Shown in pieces: positions 5,641 through 9,209 of a DNA stretch of 9,209 nt. This DNA comes from Cyanobium sp. (GTDB taxonomy: Bacteria > Cyanobacteriota > Cyanobacteriia > PCC-6307 > Cyanobiaceae): assembly GCA_014191535.1 (NCBI GenBank), contig BJHC01000039.1, positions 1 to 9,209 of the forward strand. Reading direction: 5' to 3'. The notes beneath the pieces are model-generated. The model made no database searches, had not been told where the DNA came from, and saw only the letters and a list, made by a program, of their open reading frames with translations. The translations under genes and the position numbers were made by a program. Positions within the stretch are counted from its first letter, which is position 1, and the number at the start of each line of letters is the position of its first letter.

Positions 5641-6672
5641 ATGGCCGCCGCTTCCCTCTCCTGGTCGTCGCTGCTGGAGCAGCTGCTGCAGGGCCATTCC
5701 CTGGCGGCCGATGAGGCCACGGCCCTGATGCAGGCCTGGCTGGCGGAGGAGCTGCAGCCGGTGCAGACCGGCGCGTTGCTGGCCGCCCTGCGGGCTAAGG
5801 GGGTGACCGGTGAGGAGCTGGCCGCCATGGCCCAGGTGCTGCGCCAGGCCTGTCCGCTGCCGGGGGAGCGACCCGCCCTGTCGCTGGTGGATACATGCGG
5901 CACCGGCGGGGACGGCGCCAACACCTTCAACATCTCCACCGCCGTGGCCTTCGTGGCCGCCGCCTGCGGGGCCCATGTGGCCAAGCACGGCAACCGCAGC
6001 GCCAGCGGCAAGGTGGGCTCCGCCGACGTGCTCGAGGCGGTGGGCCTCAACCTGGCGGCCCCCGCGCAGCAGGTGCTGGATGCCCTGCCCACCGCTGGCG
6101 TCACCTTTCTGTTTGCCCCGGGCTGGCACCCCGCCCTGGTGGGTCTGGCGCCGCTGCGGCGCGCCCTGGGGGTGCGCACCGTGTTCAATCTGTTGGGTCC
6201 CCTGGTGAACCCCCTGCGGCCCGACTTTCAGGTGCTCGGGGTGGGGGCAGCGGAGCTGCTGGATCCGATGGCCGAGGCCCTGGCACGGCTGGGGGTGCAG
6301 CGGGCCGTGGTGGTGCATGGCCATGGGGGTCTGGATGAGGCCTCCCTCTCCGGGGCCAATGACCTGCGCCTGGTGGAGGCGGGCCAGGTGCGCGCCGACC
6401 AGCTGCTGCCCGCCAGCCTGGGGTTGACCCCGGCATCCCTGGACGAGCTGGCGGGAGGTGAGCTGCAGGACAACAGCCGCATCCTGGAGGCGGTGCTGCA
6501 GGGGGCTGGTAGCGCCGCGCAGCGCGATGTGGTGGCCCTCAATGCGGCGTTGGTGCTCTGGGCCGCAGGCCGCGCCGCCAGCGTGGCGGAGGCCGTGCCT
6601 GTGGCCCTGGAGGCCATGGCCAGCGGTGCCGCCTGGGCGCGGTTGCAGGCCCTGCGCACCGCCCTGGCCTGA
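5641..6672 (+). CDS. trpD: Anthranilate phosphoribosyltransferase TrpD
   Basis: TrpD joins anthranilate to phosphoribosyl pyrophosphate to give N-(5-phosphoribosyl)anthranilate, the second committed step of tryptophan synthesis. Diagnostic motifs are in the expected order: the glycine-rich PRPP loop CGTGGDG (86-92), NIST (97-100), KHGNRS (115-120), [10 protein letters not shown] (182-191) and the metal-binding pair D232-E233. The length of 343 aa matches the family, and the N-terminal helical dimer domain (7-65) is present. ATG 5641 is chosen because the upstream in-frame stretch, from a TTG at 5599, is a run of Ala/Pro/Ser unlike TrpD. There is no strong ribosome site. It is a stand-alone TrpD, not fused to a TrpG glutamine amidotransferase. 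carA starts 24 nt after the stop, so they are probably co-transcribed. Confidence 0.97.
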   Translation: MAAASLSWSSLLEQLLQGHSLAADEATALMQAWLAEELQPVQTGALLAALRAKGVTGEELAAMAQVLRQACPLPGERPALSLVDTCGTGGDGANTFNISTAVAFVAAACGAHVAKHGNRSASGKVGSADVLEAVGLNLAAPAQQVLDALPTAGVTFLFAPGWHPALVGLAPLRRALGVRTVFNLLGPLVNPLRPDFQVLGVGAAELLDPMAEALARLGVQRAVVVHGHGGLDEASLSGANDLRLVEAGQVRADQLLPASLGLTPASLDELAGGELQDNSRILEAVLQGAGSAAQRDVVALNAALVLWAAGRAASVAEAVPVALEAMASGAAWARLQALRTALA

Positions 6673-6673
6673 A

Positions 6674-6685
6674 CCCCTGCAGGGG
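6674..6685. repeat. Perfect 12-bp palindrome in the trpD-carA gap
   Basis: CCCCTGCAGGGG is a perfect palindrome two bases past the trpD stop. Its right half, AGGGG at 6681-6685, also serves as the best ribosome-binding candidate for carA, 11 nt before the ATG. A hairpin would need a small loop and has no T-run, so it is not a terminator. It may simply be a chance palindrome in GC-rich DNA. Confidence 0.4.
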
Positions 6686-6696
6686 ATGATGGGCCC

Positions 6697-7842
6697 ATGA
6701 CGACGGATCGCCCCTCCCACCCCGCCCTGCTGGTGCTGGCCGATGGCCTGGTGCTGCGCGGGGATGCCTTCGGTGCCCAAGGCACCGCCGTGGGGGAGGT
6801 GGTGTTCAACACCGGCATGACCGGTTATCAGGAGGTGATGACGGATCCCAGCTACGCGGGGCAGCTGGTGACCTTCACCTACCCGGAGCTGGGGAACACC
6901 GGCGTGAACGGGGCCGATCAGGAGGCCGATGCCCCCCATGTGCGCGGCGTGATCGCCCGTCAATTGGTGCCCCAGCACAGCAGCTGGCGCGCCGAGGACA
7001 GCCTCGAGGCCTGGTTGCAGCGCCACAACGTGGTGGGCATCAGCGGCCTCGACACCCGCGCCCTGGTGCGGCACCTGCGCGAGGGCGGCGCCATCAACGG
7101 CGCCATCAGCAGCGATGGCAGCACCCCGCAACAGCTGCTGGAGCGGGTGCGCTCCGCCCCCTCCATGGCGGGCCTCAACCTGGCCGAGCAGGTGACCACC
7201 GCCGCGCCCTACCAATGGGAGGCGCTCTGCGCCGCCGACTTTGACCAACGCCGCCAGCCGGCACCGGAGCGTCCCTACCGCGTGGTGGCGATCGATTTCG
7301 GCATCAAGCGGGCGATCCTCGAGCGGCTGGCCGCCCACGGTTGTGCGGTCACGGTGCTGCCCGCCTCCGCCAGCCTGCAGCAGGTGCTCGAACGCAACCC
7401 CGAGGGGGTGTTCCTCTCCAACGGCCCCGGCGATCCGTCAGCGGTGAGCGGTGGCATCACCCTGGCCCAGGGGCTTCTGGAGCAGCCGGATCTGCCGGTG
7501 TTCGGCATCTGCCTGGGTCACCAGATCCTCGGGCTGGCCCTGGGGGGCCGCACCTACAAGCTCGGCTATGGGCATCGCGGTCTGAACCACCCCTGCGGCA
7601 GCCCCGGCAGCGTGGAGATCACCAGCCAGAACCACGGCTTCGCCCTGGATGCCGACTCGCTGCCCGCCGACTCCGTGGAGGTCACCCACGTCAACCTCAA
7701 TGACCGCACCGTGGCGGCCCTGGCCCATCGCCAGCGGCCGGTGTTCGGCGTGCAGTACCACCCGGAGGCCAGCCCGGGCCCCCACGACGCCGATCACCAC
7801 TTCGGGCGCTTTGTCGACCTGATGGCGCAGCGCCGCCGCTGA
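6697..7842 (+). CDS. carA: Carbamoyl-phosphate synthase small subunit CarA
   Basis: CarA is the glutaminase subunit that hydrolyses glutamine and channels ammonia to CarB, which makes carbamoyl phosphate for arginine and pyrimidines. The N-terminal CarA domain (about 10-150) contains [10 protein letters not shown] (37-46), [20 protein letters not shown] (50-69) and [12 protein letters not shown] (117-128). The class I glutamine amidotransferase domain (about 195-380) carries the nucleophile elbow GICLGHQ with C272, and the catalytic pair H355 and E357 in HPEASPGP. The glutamine-site block SNGPGDP (241-247) and the SQNHGF segment (310-315) are intact. At 381 aa it is full length. ATG 6697 follows AGGGG at 11 nt. 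The carB partner is not in this window, so the two subunits are encoded apart, as is common in cyanobacteria. Confidence 0.98.
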   Translation: MTTDRPSHPALLVLADGLVLRGDAFGAQGTAVGEVVFNTGMTGYQEVMTDPSYAGQLVTFTYPELGNTGVNGADQEADAPHVRGVIARQLVPQHSSWRAEDSLEAWLQRHNVVGISGLDTRALVRHLREGGAINGAISSDGSTPQQLLERVRSAPSMAGLNLAEQVTTAAPYQWEALCAADFDQRRQPAPERPYRVVAIDFGIKRAILERLAAHGCAVTVLPASASLQQVLERNPEGVFLSNGPGDPSAVSGGITLAQGLLEQPDLPVFGICLGHQILGLALGGRTYKLGYGHRGLNHPCGSPGSVEITSQNHGFALDADSLPADSVEVTHVNLNDRTVAALAHRQRPVFGVQYHPEASPGPHDADHHFGRFVDLMAQRRR

Positions 7843-7903
7843 GGCGCACCTGCGGCGATTCCGCACGGATTGTTGCGGGCCTGTCCGTTCCGAAAACTCT
7901 CCC

Positions 7904-7909
7904 TACACT
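7904..7909 (+). promoter_or_regulatory. Candidate -10 element ahead of the STAS gene
   Basis: TACACT sits in a relatively AT-rich patch (7886-7909) in otherwise GC-rich DNA, between the carA stop and the STAS coding region. A transcript start near 7916 would give a leader of about 25-45 nt containing AGGAG. No convincing -35 box is at the right distance, so this is weak. Confidence 0.35.
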
Positions 7910-7934
7910 GCGGTCGCCTGTGTCGTCCGAGGTC

Positions 7935-7939
7935 AGGAG
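7935..7939 (+). promoter_or_regulatory. AGGAG ribosome-binding candidate for the STAS gene
   Basis: This is the only strong Shine-Dalgarno match near the gene. It lies 2 nt before an in-frame ATC (7942), 11 nt before a CTG (7951) and 20 nt before a TTG (7960). It argues that the TTG at 7870 is not the true start, since AGGAG would then lie inside the coding region. Confidence 0.5.
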
Positions 7940-7959
7940 CCATCACGGATCTGCAGCGA

Positions 7960-8307
7960 TTGACCGTGTCCCTGCGCGGTGGCTTTGAGCAGCAGGACGG
8001 ATGTCTGCTGTTCAGTTTCACTGGCCAGCTCGACGCCTACTCCGAGAAGCAGTTTCTCGCCTTCATCAGCGAGCACCTCACCAGCACCCCTCAGCCGCTG
8101 GTGCTGGATCTGAGTCGAATCGATTTCATCGACTCCTCCGGCCTGGGGTCGCTGGTGCAGTTCGCCAAGCAGTGCAATCAACAGCGCACCCAGTTCCTGG
8201 TGGTGGGCAATGCCCGGGTGGTGCAGACGGTGAAACTGGTGAGACTCGAGGAGTTCCTCCATCTCCAGCCCGACCTCGACACCGCCCTCGGAGCCATCGC
8301 CGCCTGA
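7960..8307 (+). CDS. STAS-domain protein, anti-sigma-factor antagonist type
   Basis: A small single-domain STAS protein like SpoIIAA/RsbV, which in known systems is phosphorylated by an anti-sigma kinase and binds it when unphosphorylated. From TTG 7960 it is 115 aa, the usual length. The core strand-turn motif LVLDLSRIDFIDSSGLGSLV spans about 47-66, with the phospho-acceptor loop DSSGLG at 58-63, followed by the helix VQFAKQC and the strand FLVVGN. The last helix (LVRLEEFL and on) completes the fold. The start is unclear: no ATG is available, and alternatives are ATC 7942 (behind AGGAG), CTG 7951, GTG 7966 or TTG 7870, which lies ahead of a possible promoter. No sigma factor or kinase gene is adjacent; the neighbours are carA and mrnC (28 nt downstream). 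The partner is therefore unknown. Confidence 0.9.
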   Translation: MTVSLRGGFEQQDGCLLFSFTGQLDAYSEKQFLAFISEHLTSTPQPLVLDLSRIDFIDSSGLGSLVQFAKQCNQQRTQFLVVGNARVVQTVKLVRLEEFLHLQPDLDTALGAIAA

Positions 8308-8335
8308 GTCGGGGCTGAACACCCCCGCCCCCTGG

Positions 8336-8728
8336 TTGGCGGCCCTGGAGCCAAGCCCCCTGGAGGGGGAGCTCGGGCCGCTGCAGTTGGCCTGGCTTGG
8401 GGATGCGGTGTGGGAGCTGCATCAGCGGCTGCGGCGCTGCCGCCAGCCCGGCCGCAGCGCCGATCTGCATCGGGCGGTGGTGGCCGAGGTGCGTGCCGAT
8501 GCCCAGGCTGCTGCCCTCAGTCGGCTGGAGGCTGCTGGGCTGCTGACCGAAGCGGAGCTAGATCTGGTGAGGCGCGGTCGCAACCGGGCCGGCCGTGGTC
8601 CCCGCCGCGGTGATGCCGCCGCCTATGGCCAGGCGACGGGATTTGAGACAATGGTTGGCTGGCTGTTTCTGCAGAACCCCAGCCGCCTTGGCCAGCTGCT
8701 GGCGCACCTCGAAGACGCCGACCCATAG
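8336..8728 (+). CDS. mrnC: Mini-ribonuclease III (MrnC)
   Basis: A dimeric double-strand-specific RNase with an RNase III catalytic domain but no RNA-binding domain; in Bacillus it trims the ends of 23S rRNA precursor. The signature LAWLGDAVWELHQR (18-31) carries the catalytic acid D23 with E27. The second acidic block is TGFETMVGWLFL (101-112) with E104. Between them a basic patch RRGRNRAGRGPRRG (79-92) fits the RNA-contacting loop of the family. At 130 aa it has the usual length. TTG 8336 is the first ordinary start in this frame; a CTG at 8315 is possible, and there is no ribosome site. The gene is 28 nt after the STAS gene and 19 nt before the probable 23S rRNA methyltransferase, matching the mrnC-rlmB adjacency known in Bacillus. 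Confidence 0.94.
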   Translation: MAALEPSPLEGELGPLQLAWLGDAVWELHQRLRRCRQPGRSADLHRAVVAEVRADAQAAALSRLEAAGLLTEAELDLVRRGRNRAGRGPRRGDAAAYGQATGFETMVGWLFLQNPSRLGQLLAHLEDADP

Positions 8729-8747
8729 ATCCTTTGCCCCCCCGTCC

Positions 8748-9209
8748 ATGAGCCCCCGTTTTGATCGCCGCAGGGACCAGGGCCAGGGCTCCGGAGCCGG
8801 GGAGGGTCGTTTTTCAAGGCCCGGCCGCGGCCCGGCCCGTGGTGGGACCCGGCCCTTTGCCCCCCGCGGTGAATGGCGCCCGGAGGGGGGGGATCGCCCC
8901 GCCCGTGGTGACCGCCCCGACCGCGCTGAACGCCCCCTGCGTGGCGGCGACCGACCCGGCCGTGCCGAGCGCCCCATCCGCGGTGAGCGCAGTGGTCCCA
9001 CCGATCGCAAGCCCTTTGCCCGCCGCGGTGAGCGCCGTTTCGATGCCCCCCGGGCCGATGCCCCCCGCCGCGACAGCTTCCGCCCCGAAGGAGCGCGCTT
9101 CGGCGGCAGCCGCCCTGAGCGCCGGCCTGACCGGCGCCCGGGCCGCCCTGGCGTGCGCCCCGGTGGGCGCCCCCATGGCCGGAACCCCCTCCCGCCCCCC
9201 CCCCCCCTC
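8748..9209 (+). CDS. N-terminal part of a probable TrmH/RlmB-family 23S rRNA methyltransferase, truncated by the window end
   Basis: An open frame from ATG 8748 runs to the last base without a stop (154 codons seen), so the gene is partial. The visible part is a highly basic, disordered leader dominated by Arg, Gly and Pro, with quasi-repeats such as GDRPDRAERPLRG and GDRPGRAERPIRG; it ends in a proline run. No catalytic domain is inside the window. The identity is inferred from position: it follows mrnC by 19 nt, as rlmB does in Bacillus, and as I recall picocyanobacterial TrmH/SpoU proteins carry long Arg-rich leaders before the SAM-dependent 2'-O-methyltransferase domain. RlmB methylates G2251 of 23S rRNA. 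Codon third positions are strongly G/C, supporting real coding. An RNA-binding RGG-type protein is the alternative. Confidence 0.7.
   Translation, partial: MSPRFDRRRDQGQGSGAGEGRFSRPGRGPARGGTRPFAPRGEWRPEGGDRPARGDRPDRAERPLRGGDRPGRAERPIRGERSGPTDRKPFARRGERRFDAPRADAPRRDSFRPEGARFGGSRPERRPDRRPGRPGVRPGGRPHGRNPLPPPPPL
8922..8984 (+). repeat. Two-copy 39-bp coding repeat in the Arg/Gly-rich leader
   Basis: RAERPLRG (residues 59-66) and RAERPIRG (72-79) recur with a period of 13 residues, joined by GDRPG. The flanking GDRP and RRGERR units extend the pattern less exactly. The repeat is coding and could expand or contract by slippage. Confidence 0.6.
9195..9207. repeat. Run of 13 C at the window end
   Basis: A C homopolymer of 13 lies inside the open frame two bases from the end. 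It encodes prolines in the current frame, but its length is error-prone in sequencing. The window ending here suggests a contig edge. Confidence 0.75.

Noticed and set aside
5485..7338. 617-codon open frame on the minus strand opposite trpD and carA
   Set aside because: It is the mirror of two certain genes. Its His/Gln/Gly-rich composition is the usual by-product of GC-rich codon use, and it holds no recognisable domain.
8558..9176. Two Arg/Gly- and Ala/Gly-rich open frames on the minus strand at the right end
   Set aside because: They mirror mrnC and the Arg/Gly/Pro-rich leader of the plus-strand gene. The repeat structure makes all frames open; the plus frame has a start 19 nt after mrnC.
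1..9209. A new defence, mobile or biosynthetic system
   Set aside because: No transposase, integrase, toxin-antitoxin pair, nuclease-helicase cluster, modular synthase, array or att-like repeat is visible. The genes are mostly core housekeeping types.

Overview
The window is very GC-rich, densely coded DNA from what is most likely a picocyanobacterium of the Cyanobium / high-GC Synechococcus type. This rests on content and order, not on a search. It has a DUF3288-type protein (a cyanobacterial family), a cluster trpD - carA - STAS protein - Mini-RNase III - probable TrmH-family methyltransferase as I recall it from picocyanobacteria, a tRNA-Pro(GGG) without encoded CCA, and a strong G/C preference at third codon positions.

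Layout. Bases 2-931 (+) encode a DnaQ-type DEDDh 3'-5' exonuclease with a proline-rich N-terminus and an extra C-terminal module. A small unrecognised gene (about 1013-1273, +) follows. From 3369 down to about 1305 all features lie on the minus strand and look like one train: an 84-aa two-helix membrane protein, msrA, an exported MliC-like protein whose ATG overlaps the msrA stop, a 67-aa single-pass protein, a 111-aa protein with a membrane segment and a SAP/Rho-N-like tail, then tRNA-Pro(GGG) and a clear intrinsic terminator at 1305-1329. Upstream of this, also on the minus strand, is a complete ABC exporter half-transporter (3469-5229) of the MdlA/BmrC kind, with Asp in place of the catalytic Walker B Glu. 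After a short divergent gap everything to the end is on the plus strand: DUF3288 protein, trpD, carA, a STAS-domain protein, mrnC, and the open 5' part of a probable RlmB/TrmH-family 23S rRNA methyltransferase with an Arg/Gly/Pro-rich leader. The window stops in a run of 13 C.

How the genes relate. trpD and carA are biosynthetic neighbours (tryptophan; carbamoyl phosphate for arginine and pyrimidines). mrnC and the methyltransferase both act on 23S rRNA, and the same adjacency is known in Bacillus. MsrA (methionine sulfoxide repair) is translationally coupled to a small exported MliC-like protein. No CRISPR array, insertion sequence, phage gene or defence island is visible. This is mainly core-genome DNA, and the points worth a second look are gene-level: an odd start for the STAS gene, a degenerate ABC ATPase site, the msrA/MliC-like overlap, a tRNA at the tail of a protein-coding train, and the disordered leader at the right edge. 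No stretch longer than 300 bases lacks a gene.
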